Positions 28,930 to 40,104 are shown, counted from the stretch's first letter. The stretch is DNA of 64,000 nucleotides from Pacificibacter marinus (GCF_018860505.1 NZ_JAHKPU010000010.1:1-64000); one strand, 5' to 3'. Numbers and translations: made by a program. Notes: generated by a model from the letters alone, not told the origin.

Positions 28930-29946
28930 TTAGAAGTGGTAGTGGCCTTCGTACAAAGGCACCAAGGTCTCGTTGTCAAACAAAGACGACACCGATGTGC
29001 CGTTCCATGTGTTGATGATACCTTGGGCAAACAGCGGAGCAGTGGGCACGATGCGAATGTTAGGGCAATTTTTAACCGCATCGGAGGCTTGGATAGAATC
29101 CGTGATCACCAAGGATTTCATAACCGAATTGGTCACGCGTTCAACCGCAGGGCCTGACAGCACGCCGTGGGTGATATAGGCGTGGACCTCTGCTGCACCG
29201 TGGTCCATGAGGTTCTCTGCCGCCTTACACAGCGTACCAGCTGTGTCGCAAAGGTCATCGACGATGATACATTTTTTGCCTGCCACGTCGCCGATCACAG
29301 TCATTTCAGCAATTTCACCGGGCTTTTCGCGGCGTTTGTCGACGATAGACAAAGGCGCGTCGATGCGTTTGGCCAGTTCGCGGGCGCGGGCCACACCGCC
29401 AACGTCAGGGGACACCACCATGATGTCCTCCATGTTGTCCTTGAAGTGGTGTTTGATGTCCAAAGCAAACACAGGGGACGCATAGAGATTGTCCACTGGA
29501 ATGTCGAAGAACCCTTGGATCTGTGTCGCGTGCAGATCCATGGTCAAAATGCGCTCGATCCCTGCTTCGACCATCAGATTGGCGACCAGCTTGGCCGAGA
29601 TCGGCGTGCGGGCCTTGGTGCGACGATCTTGGCGTGCATAGCCAAAGTAGGGGATCACTGCCGTGATGCGCCCCGCACTTGAGCGGCGCAGGGTATCCGT
29701 GATGATCAGCAGCTCCATCAAGTTGTCATTGGCAGGGTTGGACGTCGGCTGGATGATGAACATGTCCTCGCCGCGCACGTTTTCGTACACCTCGACGAAA
29801 ATTTCGCCATCATTAAAGCGTTCAACACGGGCGTCACACAGTTGCACATTCATCCCGCGGTGCATCGACAAGCGACGTGCGACAGACTGTGCGAGCGGTC
29901 TGTTCGCGTTACCAGAAATAAGTTTAGGTTCAGAAGCGTTTGCCAT
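28930..29946 (-). CDS. prs: Ribose-phosphate pyrophosphokinase
   Basis: The 338-residue protein is class I PRPP synthetase: the [25 protein letters not shown] opening, the flexible loop [20 protein letters not shown], the [22 protein letters not shown] metal block and the PRPP-binding signature [13 protein letters not shown]. It transfers pyrophosphate from ATP to ribose 5-phosphate, feeding purine, pyrimidine, histidine and NAD synthesis. It is monocistronic. Confidence 0.97.
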   Translation of the reverse strand: MANASEPKLISGNANRPLAQSVARRLSMHRGMNVQLCDARVERFNDGEIFVEVYENVRGEDMFIIQPTSNPANDNLMELLIITDTLRRSSAGRITAVIPYFGYARQDRRTKARTPISAKLVANLMVEAGIERILTMDLHATQIQGFFDIPVDNLYASPVFALDIKHHFKDNMEDIMVVSPDVGGVARARELAKRIDAPLSIVDKRREKPGEIAEMTVIGDVAGKKCIIVDDLCDTAGTLCKAAENLMDHGAAEVHAYITHGVLSGPAVERVTNSVMKSLVITDSIQASDAVKNCPNIRIVPTAPLFAQGIINTWNGTSVSSLFDNETLVPLYEGHYHF

Positions 29947-30055
29947 TGCAGCATTCCCGATGAGTTATTGAGCAAATGTCATGGAATCGTGATGTTGACA
30001 CCGCTTACCATCCCTCTACGGTCTTGAAAACAGCGCTGATCAGGAGAGACGCATA

Positions 30056-30658
30056 ATGAAACAAATTGACTACTATTTTTCACTGCTTTCGGGTTTTGCC
30101 TACATGGCGGGGGATCGTTTGGAAAAAATCGCGGCCAAGCATGACGTGGCGATCAACTATAAGCCTTATGACATCGTGACGATGTTTGATGCTTTGGGCG
30201 CGCAAAAGCCGGCCGATCGTCCTGAGGGGCGCAAAGTGTATCGCACTCAAGAACTCACGCGTTTGTCCAAGAAAACCGGCCTACCAATTAAACTGGATGC
30301 GCAGTTCTGGCCAACCAACGCAGCGCCTGCATCCTATGCAATCATTGCTGCGGTCAATGCGGGCGGCGGCGATGTCGCGGCTGTGATCGCGTCCTTGAAC
30401 CATGCCATGTGGGCCGAAGATAAAGACATCGCCGATGACGCTGTGATCGCTGAGGCGCTCAAAGCAGGCGGGTTCGATCCGATGCTGTCGATGACAGGGA
30501 TGCTGCAAGGGGCGGAAACCTATGTGCGCAACACGGAAGAGGGCTTGGCTGCGGGCGTCTTCGGGTCACCATTCTACATCGTCAAAGACTCAGACGAGCG
30601 GTTTTGGGGTCAAAACAGCCTTGAGGACCTAGAGCTTCACCTTGAGGGCAAAATCTAG
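30056..30658 (+). CDS. 2-Hydroxychromene-2-carboxylate isomerase family protein
   Basis: The 200-residue protein has the DsbA/kappa-GST fold of HCCA isomerases: IDYYFSLLSGFAYMAGDRLEKIA at the N-terminus with serine in place of the DsbA cysteine, KLDAQFWPTNAAPASYAI in the middle and the GVFGSPFYIV cis-proline block. HCCA isomerases are glutathione-dependent enzymes of naphthalene breakdown. No aromatic pathway genes are nearby, so the true substrate is unknown. AGGAGA precedes the start. It is convergent with ltaE. Confidence 0.87.
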   Translation: MKQIDYYFSLLSGFAYMAGDRLEKIAAKHDVAINYKPYDIVTMFDALGAQKPADRPEGRKVYRTQELTRLSKKTGLPIKLDAQFWPTNAAPASYAIIAAVNAGGGDVAAVIASLNHAMWAEDKDIADDAVIAEALKAGGFDPMLSMTGMLQGAETYVRNTEEGLAAGVFGSPFYIVKDSDERFWGQNSLEDLELHLEGKI

Positions 30659-30668
30659 GCGTTTCAGT

Positions 30669-31706
30669 CTAATCTGCGAAAGCGGCCAGCAAAGCGTCCA
30701 CATGCGCAGGCGTCGTGGACCAGCTGGCCACAAAACGCGCCATCTGCGGCGTGTCTGGATCATCGGTCAGCGCGGTGTCCGCGCCCCAGATATGATAGAC
30801 AGCACCTTTCGCCTTGGCCTGCGCATGTTTGGCGCGGGGCAGGGTGGCAAAGATCATATTGCCGTCGACGCTATAATTCAGATGTCCGCCCAGATCAGTG
30901 ATCCCAGCAGACAAGCGCGCGGCCATAGCATTGGCATGGGCCGCCAATTCAAGCCACAGATCATTCTCAAGCCATGCCAAAATCTGCGCCGAGACAAAAC
31001 GCGCTTTTGATATATTGTGCCCGCCACGCATCCGTTGGCTTTCAAAGGCTTGGGCCAGTTCTGGATCAAACACCACGGCGGCTTCTGCGGCCATTGCACC
31101 GGTTTTCGTGGCTCCCAGCGAGAGCGTGCTCAATTCGCGGGTCATTTCCCAAGGTGACGCGCCGCTTGTGGCCATCGCATTGGCAAAGCGCGCGCCGTCG
31201 AAATGGACGGGCAGGGCAGATGCCGTGGCGATCTCTGCGATTTGGGCTGGCGTATAAAGTTCGCCAAATTCGGTGAGGTTGGTCAAAGACACAGCGGCGG
31301 GCGGCATCCCGTGTACATCGGTGTTGCTGCGGTCCTCAGATACTTTTGCGCGCAACAGATCCGCGTCAATGCGGCTGTTTTGTGAAGGCAGCGCCTTGAG
31401 CTTTGCGCCCCCTGCATAAAACGTCGCAGCGCCGCGTTCATCGACTTCGATATGCGCGGTCTCGTGGCAATAGATCACACCCCAAGGCGGGGTCATTGCC
31501 GCCAAAAGTGCCGCATTGGCGCCCGTGCCAGAGGTCATCGGATAGACCCGCGCATCAGGGGCATCAAACATATCCCGTAAGCGTTCTTGCAGCGCGCCTG
31601 TGTAGTGATCATTGCCATAAGCAGGGGCAAAGCCACTATTGGCTTCGGCTAGGGCTTCCATGATTTTGGGGTGAACCCCAGAGGTATTGTCAGAGGCGAA
31701 AAACAT
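30669..31706 (-). CDS. ltaE: Low-specificity L-threonine aldolase
   Basis: The 345-residue protein is a PLP enzyme of the threonine aldolase (beta-eliminating lyase) family: FFASDNTSGVHPKIMEAL, GTGANAALLAAMTPPWG, the HFDGARFANA aspartate block and the PLP lysine in SLGATKTGAMAAEAAVVF. It cleaves L-threonine or allo-threonine to glycine and acetaldehyde. Its ATG overlaps the stop of the ycgN-like gene upstream, forming a ribF-ycgN-ltaE run with coupled starts. Confidence 0.92.
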   Translation of the reverse strand: MFFASDNTSGVHPKIMEALAEANSGFAPAYGNDHYTGALQERLRDMFDAPDARVYPMTSGTGANAALLAAMTPPWGVIYCHETAHIEVDERGAATFYAGGAKLKALPSQNSRIDADLLRAKVSEDRSNTDVHGMPPAAVSLTNLTEFGELYTPAQIAEIATASALPVHFDGARFANAMATSGASPWEMTRELSTLSLGATKTGAMAAEAAVVFDPELAQAFESQRMRGGHNISKARFVSAQILAWLENDLWLELAAHANAMAARLSAGITDLGGHLNYSVDGNMIFATLPRAKHAQAKAKGAVYHIWGADTALTDDPDTPQMARFVASWSTTPAHVDALLAAFAD

Positions 31707-32155
31707 CAGACTGGTTCCTCGATGATGTGGTGTTCCCAGTCATCATCTTCTACGTTCAATTCAGAGACTGTCATACCTTGCACCGAGACGCCCGCGTCAT
31801 GGACGCTTTGCGGATCGCCGGTCAAAAGCGGGTGCCATTTGGGCAGGGCATGGCCTTTGTGCAGCAAACGGTAGGCGCAGGTCTCGGGCATCCAATAGAT
31901 GTGTTTTTCCAAGGTGTTGGGGGTCAACATAATGCATTCTGGTACAATGCTTTTGCGCGTCTCATATTGGCCGCACTGACAGCTTTGATCATCAAGCAAA
32001 CGACAGGCCACACGGGTCAAAAACACGTCGCCTGTGTCCTCGTCTTCGATCTTGTTCAGACAACATTTGCCACAGCCGTCACAGAGCGCTTCCCACTCGT
32101 CGCTGTTCATTTTGGTGAGAGGCACTTCCTCCCAAAAGCGGGGGCGCAGGGTCAT
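31706..32155 (-). CDS. YcgN family cysteine-cluster protein
   Basis: The 149-residue protein is of the YcgN/UPF0260 (YkgJ-type) cysteine-cluster family: FWEEVPLTKMNSDEWEALCDGCGKCCLNKIEDEDTG, then CRLLDDQSCQCGQYETR and PETCAYRLL. The CxxCGxCC and later cysteines probably hold a metal or iron-sulfur cluster. Function is unknown. ATG at 32155 overlaps the ribF stop (ATGA) and gives the family N-terminus MTLRPRFWEE; the frame reading back to 32191 lies inside ribF. Confidence 0.9.
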   Translation of the reverse strand: MTLRPRFWEEVPLTKMNSDEWEALCDGCGKCCLNKIEDEDTGDVFLTRVACRLLDDQSCQCGQYETRKSIVPECIMLTPNTLEKHIYWMPETCAYRLLHKGHALPKWHPLLTGDPQSVHDAGVSVQGMTVSELNVEDDDWEHHIIEEPV

Positions 32156-33078
32156 GTGAGAGACGCCAAAATGCGCCGTGCTTTGTCGCAATCGGCGTGC
32201 ATCTGGGTGATCAGATCATCCAAGTTGGAAAACTTTTCTTCGCCGCGCAGGAATTCGACAAACCCGATCGACAGATGTTCGCCATACAAGTCGCCATCAA
32301 AATCGAAAATGAAGCTTTCAAGGCAAGGCACATTCGCCCCAAAGGTCGGCTTGACGCCCAAGGACGCAGCGCCGTGATAGCTGCCTTGGTTTTTGCCTGT
32401 CAGCACATCGACCAGCACGGCATAGACGCCAAATTTAGGTGCGTGCAGCCCGTCGATGGACATATTCGCGGTGGGAAATCCTAGGTCGCGCCCACGCTTG
32501 TCGCCGTGGTTCACTGCGCCCTCGATACGGTGCCAATGGCCCAGCATATCTTTGGCGTGGGTCATGCGCCCGTCGGCCAAAGCTTCGCGAATGGCGGATG
32601 ATGAGGAAATTCCACTTTCGGTTTTCAACAAAGGCGCGACGGTGACGCCAAAGCCCATCTCTTTGCCGTAGCGCACCAAATCGTCGGCTGTGCCTGCACG
32701 GCCTTGGCCAAAGCAAAAATCAGATCCGACCACAACATGACTGAGGCCAAGGCCGTCTTTGAGAACGTTTCGCGCAAAGTCTTCGGGAGGCATCGCCGCC
32801 AATTCAGCCCCAAAAGGCAACTGAAACAGATGTTCGACACCATTTTTTTCCAAGCGACTTTGTTTCGATTCCGCATTCATCAGGCGAAAGGATTTGCTGT
32901 GTGGGGCAAAATATTCGCGGGGATGGGGCTCGAACGTCAAAATGCCAAGCGGGCCATGCGCGCGCGCGATGTCAATCACCGCACAATGGCCAAGGTGAAC
33001 GCCATCAAAGTTTCCGATAGCGGCACTGGCCCCACGGGCGGTGTCAGGGATGTTTGTCCAATGTGTGTGCGTCTTCAT
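32152..33078 (-). CDS. ribF: Bifunctional riboflavin kinase/FAD synthetase
   Basis: The 308-residue protein has the N-terminal FAD synthetase domain (AAIGNFDGVHLGHCAVI nucleotidyl-transfer motif, SSSAIREALADG) and the C-terminal flavokinase domain (RGRDLGFPTANMSID, GVYAVLVDV, ESFIFDFDGDLYG). It phosphorylates riboflavin to FMN and adenylates FMN to FAD. GAGGAG upstream supports ATG at 33078; the frame is open to 33111. First gene of a coupled run with ycgN and ltaE. Confidence 0.96.
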   Translation of the reverse strand: MKTHTHWTNIPDTARGASAAIGNFDGVHLGHCAVIDIARAHGPLGILTFEPHPREYFAPHSKSFRLMNAESKQSRLEKNGVEHLFQLPFGAELAAMPPEDFARNVLKDGLGLSHVVVGSDFCFGQGRAGTADDLVRYGKEMGFGVTVAPLLKTESGISSSSAIREALADGRMTHAKDMLGHWHRIEGAVNHGDKRGRDLGFPTANMSIDGLHAPKFGVYAVLVDVLTGKNQGSYHGAASLGVKPTFGANVPCLESFIFDFDGDLYGEHLSIGFVEFLRGEEKFSNLDDLITQMHADCDKARRILASLT

Positions 33079-33107
33079 GGGGCTCCTCGCGGGGCAACCC
33101 CCGCGCG

Positions 33108-33551
33108 TCAATCAAATTTGCGGCTGGGCGCAAGCACCATGGCGTCGCCCTTTAGAACCACGGTATCGCCCACCGAGCACTTACATTCAAGGGCGACACG
33201 TCGTTTCGCATGGATGATATCGCTCACTATGACCTCTGCCAGCACCATATCACCGGGCCGCACAGGGGCGAGAAACTTAAGCGTTTGCCCTAAATAGACC
33301 GTCCCATGACCAGGCAACTGCTCGCCGATGACCGCAGAAATGAGACCTGCGGTCAGCATACCATGGGCGATACGGCCTTCAAAAATGGTGTCTTGAGCAT
33401 AGTCGTCATCCAGATGAACGGGATTGCGGTCGGTCGAAACCTCGGCAAACAGTTCGATATCACGGTCTGTGACGATTTTGCGCAAGGATCTGGTCATACC
33501 GATTTCGATATCTTCAATACAGATCGTCCCGCGGGGAAAATTGTCGAGCAT
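33108..33551 (-). CDS. MaoC family dehydratase
   Basis: The 147-residue protein is a hot-dog-fold MaoC/(R)-hydratase: FAEVSTDRNPVHLDDDYAQDTIFEGRIAHGMLTAGLISAVIGEQLPG carries the Asp/His catalytic block D-x4-H. Members hydrate enoyl-CoA esters in fatty acid or polyhydroxyalkanoate metabolism. AAGGA ten bases upstream supports ATG at 33551 (MLDNFPRGT); ATG at 33572 is an alternative. It lies 29 bases upstream of ribF on the same strand, so the two may be co-transcribed. Confidence 0.88.
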   Translation of the reverse strand: MLDNFPRGTICIEDIEIGMTRSLRKIVTDRDIELFAEVSTDRNPVHLDDDYAQDTIFEGRIAHGMLTAGLISAVIGEQLPGHGTVYLGQTLKFLAPVRPGDMVLAEVIVSDIIHAKRRVALECKCSVGDTVVLKGDAMVLAPSRKFD

Positions 33552-33684
33552 ATAAGGCGAGTCCTTGGTCATGTTGCGTTGCAGCATAACACAAGGTAGA
33601 TCATGGGTCAATTTAGCACGCAACTTAATTGCACAATCTTGCCAGATTAAATTATCAAATTGCGCGATGAATTTTTGGTCGAAA

Positions 33685-34560
33685 TTAGCGTAAAAAGGAA
33701 ATTGCTGCCGTTGGTGACAGATTTTGGTCCGCAAGCCACATTTTCAAACGCTCAGGCTCTGGATGTGCTGGATCCTCGCCAAACTCATGCGCAGCCAAGC
33801 CGCCAGTGATGAACAAAACGTCCAAGCCTTCGCCAATGCCCCCCATAACGTCTGTGCCAATGCCATCACCGATACACAAGATTTTCGCGTCATCCACCTG
33901 CGCGATTTTTGACAAGTGCCGACGCGCAAGATCATAAATAGGTGGATGAGGTTTGCCAAAATACAGGCTTTCGCCGCCCATTTCAGTGTAAAGAGCGGCC
34001 AGAGCCCCTGCGCACCATTCCCGTGTTTCGCCGCGATCCACAACGATATCAGGATTGGCGCAGAGCAATTTGAGCCCCTTTTGCTTGGCATATAAAAACT
34101 CAGGCCTATTTACATCGACATCAGCCATAGAATCACGCGGGCCAGTGCAAACGATGCCTTCGGCCTCTTCTAAAGGCACTGTTTCAATCTCAAGCGCGTC
34201 ATCCAAAATATCGCTGGGGGCAAAGAACACCGCGATCTCGTCAGGCGTGCCGATGTGGTACACTTTTTGACCGACAGCGCCCATATGCATCGCCGTGCGT
34301 GCAGAATCGCCTGAGGTGGCGATGGCGTCATAGGCGTCTTCGGGCACGCCAAAGCTAAGCATCTGTGCTGCAACCGAGCGCCAAGGGCGTGGAGAGTTGG
34401 TCACCAAAATCACGATACCGCCACCCTTGCGGTAGTCTTGCAAGGCTTTCACAGCCTCTGGAAAGGCTTTAATCCCGTTGTGCACGCAGCCCCAAAGATC
34501 AACAAACAGTGCATCGTAATTGGTGGAAATCTCGGACAGGTTTTGGATCAAGCGGGTCAT
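33685..34560 (-). CDS. HAD-superfamily hydrolase (TIGR01459 type)
   Basis: The 291-residue protein is a class IIA HAD hydrolase of the NagD/nitrophenylphosphatase type: FVDLWGCVHNGIKAFP (motif I; second Asp replaced by Trp as in its subgroup), LVTNSPRPW (motif II), YFGKPHPPIYDLA (motif III lysine) and CIGDGIGTDVMGG (motif IV). It hydrolyses a phosphate ester of unknown identity. GAGG upstream supports ATG at 34560. It stands alone. Confidence 0.9.
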   Translation of the reverse strand: MTRLIQNLSEISTNYDALFVDLWGCVHNGIKAFPEAVKALQDYRKGGGIVILVTNSPRPWRSVAAQMLSFGVPEDAYDAIATSGDSARTAMHMGAVGQKVYHIGTPDEIAVFFAPSDILDDALEIETVPLEEAEGIVCTGPRDSMADVDVNRPEFLYAKQKGLKLLCANPDIVVDRGETREWCAGALAALYTEMGGESLYFGKPHPPIYDLARRHLSKIAQVDDAKILCIGDGIGTDVMGGIGEGLDVLFITGGLAAHEFGEDPAHPEPERLKMWLADQNLSPTAAISFLR

Positions 34561-34643
34561 AGCGGCCTCATGCATTGCGGTTCATGGCTGTGGTATAGAT
34601 TGGGCATGTAAAAGGAAAGAGACGGGCGCCGCACGCGCAGTCT

Positions 34644-35054
34644 TCAAAGGTATTTTACGAGAAACAGACGGTCTTGGCCGAAATGCGCCTTTGTCAGGCG
34701 CCCAAATTCTGTATAGCCGAGTGCTTTGTAAAATTCAGGTGCTTGGAACGCGAATGTGTCGAGCCAAATGCCGTGCTTGCCAGCTTTACGGGCACGATCT
34801 TCGACCGCTCTTAGCAACTGCTGTCCGATACCGCGCCCTTGGGCTGTGATATCGACAGCAAGAAATTGCACAAAAACCATGTCTTTGCTGGCCTTGGCTG
34901 TTAGTCCGCCAAGGAAAACATCATCTTCAGTTGCATCAATTTGCCAATGCTCTGTTTCAAAGGGGACACCTTTGTGCAGGGCATCGGCGATCAAAAGATC
35001 CAAAATGCGTGCTTCACCTTCGGGAGTTTTTTCGACGTGTGACAGCTCTATCAT
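34644..35054 (-). CDS. GNAT family N-acetyltransferase
   Basis: The 136-residue protein has the acetyl-CoA-binding motif A of GNAT enzymes (VQFLAVDITAQGRGIGQQLLRAVEDRAR) and the later FYKALGYTEFGRL strand. It transfers an acetyl group to an unknown amine. ATG at 35054 follows GAGG at six bases; the frame continues back to 35087 without a ribosome site. It lies just downstream of ppaC, separated by a terminator. Confidence 0.88.
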   Translation of the reverse strand: MIELSHVEKTPEGEARILDLLIADALHKGVPFETEHWQIDATEDDVFLGGLTAKASKDMVFVQFLAVDITAQGRGIGQQLLRAVEDRARKAGKHGIWLDTFAFQAPEFYKALGYTEFGRLTKAHFGQDRLFLVKYL

Positions 35055-35077
35055 GTAAAACCTCATGCATAATAACG

Positions 35078-35105
35078 AAAAGGGCACCCCGATGGAGCGC
35101 CCTTT
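35078..35105 (-). terminator. Terminator of ppaC
   Basis: On the minus strand, AAAGGGC (complement of 35099-35105) pairs with GCCCTTT (complement of 35079-35085), followed by TTCGTTATT. It lies 26 bases after the ppaC stop and overlaps the promoter region of the acetyltransferase gene. Confidence 0.65.
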
Positions 35106-35130
35106 AGATCATTTAGATATTCCGTAACGC

Positions 35131-36051
35131 TTAGACTTTGAGGTTCGGAATGATTTGTTTCTTGCGAGACATGATACCAGGCAAAACAACTGCATCGCCG
35201 GTCACTGTCGCGCCGAATGATTTTTCTGCGACGGTTTTGACTGTGTCGTTTTGGATGAACAAAGTCGCTTCCTCGTTCAAGATGTCGACAACGAACAAGA
35301 GCACGTGATCCACGCCATCCTCGGCGGCGACATCAACCATGGAACCCAAAAGGCTAGCCTTGCGGTCGAGCACGATTTTCGGTGCCGTCGTTTCCAAAAC
35401 AGAGACGCGGAACTTTGTGCTTTCAACAGTGAACTCTTTTGAATCCATGCGGATCAGATCAGCGTCAGAAAAGGCGGAGACGTCAGATTTGGCCTCGAAC
35501 AATTCAGCCGCATAGGCCGCCATATCGATGTTCAATTCAGCCGCCAATTTCTGAGCCACAGCTTTGTCGTGGTCTGTTGTGGTCGGTGAACGGAACTCAA
35601 GCGTGTCAGACAAGATGCAAGACAGCATCAGGCCTTTGACCCAATCTGGCATTTTGGCCGCATCTTCGCCCATCAGGTCGAACATGATCGTCGCGGTACA
35701 GGCCAGAGGGCGGATTGTGATGTCAATCGGGCCTTTGGTTTCCAAGCCACCCACCAGTTTGTGGTGGTCGATGATCGCCGTGATATCAAGGTCGTTGATA
35801 TTATCTGGCAATTCAGCTGGATTGTTGGTGTCAACGATGACAACTTTGGTGTCTGCGTCAAATGCGGTTTTGATTTGTGGTTTTGGGCAATCCCACTTTT
35901 TGATCACAAAAGCCGCTTCTGTATTTGGCTCGCCCAGCAAAACAGCTTCGGATGCCTCGCCTTTGATCTCATTTAGGTACCACGCCCAGATGATAGGGGA
36001 ACCTGTGGAATCGGTGTCAGGGGATTTGTGGCCAAAAACGAAAGTTGTCAT
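35131..36051 (-). CDS. ppaC: Manganese-dependent inorganic pyrophosphatase (family II)
   Basis: The 306-residue protein is a family II (DHH) pyrophosphatase: GHKSPDTDS with metal ligands His8, Asp12 and Asp14, VDTNNPAELPD, the IIDHHKLVGG motif and a C-terminal MSRKKQIIPNL substrate-binding RKKQ. It hydrolyses pyrophosphate in the cytosol. Family II enzymes differ wholly from the common family I Ppa and are the less usual type in proteobacteria, though known in marine alphaproteobacteria. It is monocistronic, with its own terminator. Confidence 0.94.
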   Translation of the reverse strand: MTTFVFGHKSPDTDSTGSPIIWAWYLNEIKGEASEAVLLGEPNTEAAFVIKKWDCPKPQIKTAFDADTKVVIVDTNNPAELPDNINDLDITAIIDHHKLVGGLETKGPIDITIRPLACTATIMFDLMGEDAAKMPDWVKGLMLSCILSDTLEFRSPTTTDHDKAVAQKLAAELNIDMAAYAAELFEAKSDVSAFSDADLIRMDSKEFTVESTKFRVSVLETTAPKIVLDRKASLLGSMVDVAAEDGVDHVLLFVVDILNEEATLFIQNDTVKTVAEKSFGATVTGDAVVLPGIMSRKKQIIPNLKV

Positions 36052-36187
36052 GTGATATATCCGTAAAAAGAGCGATTTCTCGTTCTTATAGGCAGTGCAG
36101 CATTGCTTGTCACCTGTTCAGATCAGGGCGCGGCGGTCAGCGTGTCGCGGGGCTTTCCCATCTTGATCTGTCTCGTTACAACACGGC

Positions 36188-36829
36188 ATGAGCAAACTGC
36201 GCGAAACCGATCTGTATCTGCCTGTGAAAGCCCATTTCGAGGCGCTTGGCTATGAGGTAAAGGCCGAGGTCAAGGATGCGGATGTCATGGCCATACGTCT
36301 CGACGATCCAGAGGCGCCGCCTGTGATTGTCGAGTTGAAGACAGTTTTTTCACTCAAGCTTTTGCACCAAGCCATCGCGCGCCAAAGCATCACAGATCAA
36401 GTCTATGTTGCCGTGCCCCGATGGAAAGGCCGTGCCGCTTGGAAAGTGTTCAAGGGCAATATCTCTATCTGCAAACGCCTTGAGATGGGTATGATTTCGG
36501 TGAACGTGGCAGAGGGTACGATGCAAGTGCATAACGAGCCAAAGCCATTCAAGCCCCGCAAAAACCTAAAACGCAAAGAGACCACGCTGAAGGAATTCAA
36601 AGGCAGAACCGGCGACCGCAACATAGGCGGCACTCCCGGCGGTGCGCGCAACACAGCCTACCGACAAGACGCGGAAAAATGCCGTGACTACTTAGAAAAA
36701 CACGGACCAACCAAAGGCGCAGTGGTCGCGAAAGAAACCGGCGTTGAACGCGCGACGGCTATTATGCGATCTAATCATTATGGATGGTTTGAGAAGGTTG
36801 AGACGGGCGTTTACAGCGCACGAGATTAA
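36188..36829 (+). CDS. DUF2161 protein with PD-(D/E)XK-like core
   Basis: The 213-residue protein matches DUF2161. An N-terminal part resembles a PD-(D/E)XK nuclease core (KDADVMAIRLDDPEAPPVIVELKTVFS, with D..ELK spacing), a basic linker follows (about 115-145, KPRKNLKRKETTLKEFKGR), then a C-terminal small helical domain (YLEKHGPTKGAVVAKETGVERATAIMRSNHYGWFE) resembling a winged helix. The family is called phosphodiesterase in databases, but activity is not established. It is divergent from ppaC. Confidence 0.82.
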   Translation: MSKLRETDLYLPVKAHFEALGYEVKAEVKDADVMAIRLDDPEAPPVIVELKTVFSLKLLHQAIARQSITDQVYVAVPRWKGRAAWKVFKGNISICKRLEMGMISVNVAEGTMQVHNEPKPFKPRKNLKRKETTLKEFKGRTGDRNIGGTPGGARNTAYRQDAEKCRDYLEKHGPTKGAVVAKETGVERATAIMRSNHYGWFEKVETGVYSARD

Positions 36830-37144
36830 CACGAGATTATTATGTCCCTCTTGGCGACCTTCACTACCAGAGGGGGCGCTCATATTTCTTTAGCCTGATT
36901 GTCAATAGGGCAGGGTCATGAGGAATGCTCTGTGCCCATAGATTACCCGCACAGGTCGACACGCGTATTTAAAGAATTCTTGACGTCGCGTGTTGACACA
37001 TCTTCAATCCGTTCCTAACTATGCATCGTTATCACTCGGACACCTTGAGTGCTAACGATGAATTTACCTTTGCCGTTTAGGCGGGGATCACAGTTTGCTT
37101 ACGGGCAAAATAGAATTGAAACTTTGTGCAAGGAGCCGTTCCAC
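36830..37144 (+). promoter_or_regulatory. groES upstream region with promoter
   Basis: The first 160 bp hold nothing recognisable. TTGACA at 36993-36998 with TAACTA at 37016-37021 (17-base spacing) forms the likely groESL promoter, giving a start near 37028, at the edge of the CIRCE operator. The leader to groES is about 115 bases; AAGGAG lies just before the start. Confidence 0.6.
37029..37055 (+). promoter_or_regulatory. CIRCE operator (HrcA binding site)
   Basis: TTATCACTC-N9-GAGTGCTAA differs by a single base from the consensus CIRCE inverted repeat (TTAGCACTC-N9-GAGTGCTAA). The pairing extends outward to ATCG/CGAT, giving 13-base arms. HrcA represses groESL through this element and releases it when GroEL is occupied by misfolded proteins. 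Confidence 0.95.
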
Positions 37145-37432
37145 ATGGCCTTTAAACCACTTCACGACCGCGTCGTTGTTCGCCGCGTTGAAAGCGACGA
37201 GAAAACAGCTGGCGGGTTGATCATCCCTGATTCCGCAAAAGAAAAACCAGCAGAAGCTATCGTTGTTTCCGTTGGTGAAGGTGCACGCAAAGACAACGGC
37301 GAATTGATCGCTATGTCTGTTGCCGCTGGCGATAAAGTTCTCTTCGGCAAATGGTCCGGTACAGAGATCACTGTTGACGGCGAAGAGCTGCTCATCATGA
37401 AAGAATCCGACATTTTGGGTATCATCGCTTAA
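37145..37432 (+). CDS. groES: Co-chaperonin GroES
   Basis: The 95-residue protein is Cpn10: [35 protein letters not shown] with the mobile GroEL-binding loop, and [30 protein letters not shown]. It caps the GroEL folding chamber as a heptamer. ATG at 37145 follows AAGGAG; the frame open back to 37049 lies in the leader. First gene of groESL under CIRCE. Confidence 0.98.
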   Translation: MAFKPLHDRVVVRRVESDEKTAGGLIIPDSAKEKPAEAIVVSVGEGARKDNGELIAMSVAAGDKVLFGKWSGTEITVDGEELLIMKESDILGIIA

Positions 37433-37496
37433 GCGATTTCCCTTTGGCGCAGCCGCAAATACGCGTGCCGCGCTGATGTCTCTTCATTCAATTTAA

Positions 37497-39167
<1,671 letters not shown>

Positions 39168-39198
39168 TCAGCCGGTCATCTGACTGAAATAGAGACGG

Positions 39199-39237
39199 CG
39201 GGGGGTGTGTAAAGCGCCCCCCGTTTTCGCGTTTTGG
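39199..39237 (+). terminator. groESL terminator
   Basis: CGGGGGG (39199-39205) pairs with CCCCCCG (39217-39223), loop of 11, followed by TTTTCGCGTTTT. Confidence 0.85.
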
Positions 39238-39369
39238 GGCAAACCGCACAGGAATTCACCGAGTTCAAGCCGTGACTTATTTCTAATCGTCATTTAACAC
39301 AAAATTTGACTTGTCATTTCTGGCCGAACGCGAGACCACTGGGGCAACCTAAGTTCGAAAGAATAAATC

Positions 39370-39879
39370 ATGAAATTGCGCCCACTTACACAATCAGACG
39401 ATCTTGCCCTTTCCATTTTTTTGGACAGTGAATTTGGCAAACCTGATACTTACCAAGCCATTCTAAAATTGCGTGAAACCAATATGGTTGCGATGGAGCG
39501 TTTGGCCATTGAGGGCACGAAAATCGTTGGGTATCTGTGCTGCGCAAAAATGGTTAGTCCTGCCGACTGGTGGGCTTTGACTGTTTTGGTGGTGTCGTCA
39601 AATCATCGCAAAAAAGGCGTTGGTCGCGAATTGGTATATCGTGGAATGAATCATGCGCGCCGCGAAAAAGCGCCAGCGGTCATTGTGGTCGGCGATCCTG
39701 CATATTTTGCCCAAGTCGGTTTTTCACAAGCGGCCGCACAAAACTTGCAACTTCCTTTTGCGCAAGAATTTACATCGCTTTACCCTATTGCTCCGGGTAC
39801 AGGTTTGTCATCCCACGACGTGATCTACGCAGACGCCTTCACGACTGTTGGTGATACGCCACCCACCGCCTCAGCCTAA
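39370..39879 (+). CDS. GNAT family N-acetyltransferase (YhbS-like)
   Basis: The 169-residue protein has a GNAT fold of the YhbS type: the acetyl-CoA motif VLVVSSNHRKKGVGRELVYRGMNHARREKAPAVIVVGDPAYFAQVGFSQA. Substrate unknown. It lies alone after groEL, 200 bp downstream, with no clear operon partner. Confidence 0.87.
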   Translation: MKLRPLTQSDDLALSIFLDSEFGKPDTYQAILKLRETNMVAMERLAIEGTKIVGYLCCAKMVSPADWWALTVLVVSSNHRKKGVGRELVYRGMNHARREKAPAVIVVGDPAYFAQVGFSQAAAQNLQLPFAQEFTSLYPIAPGTGLSSHDVIYADAFTTVGDTPPTASA

Positions 39880-40104
39880 ACGCGCCCTGTTTGAAAATGG
39901 CCTCTAGCGGATCGTAAATCGCGGGGCAGAATTCTGGTGCTACGTTCCTTCCTGCCGCTTGGGGCGCACCAGAAGCCCAGATGATGCTTTGGGTAAGTAT
40001 TCACCAGCAACAAACGGCACTCTTGAATGATGAGAGCGCGCGGCTCAGGCCGTGGGGGAGGCAAGCCTATTGAACCCCCTATGATTGATCTCCATATTGA
40101 AATC

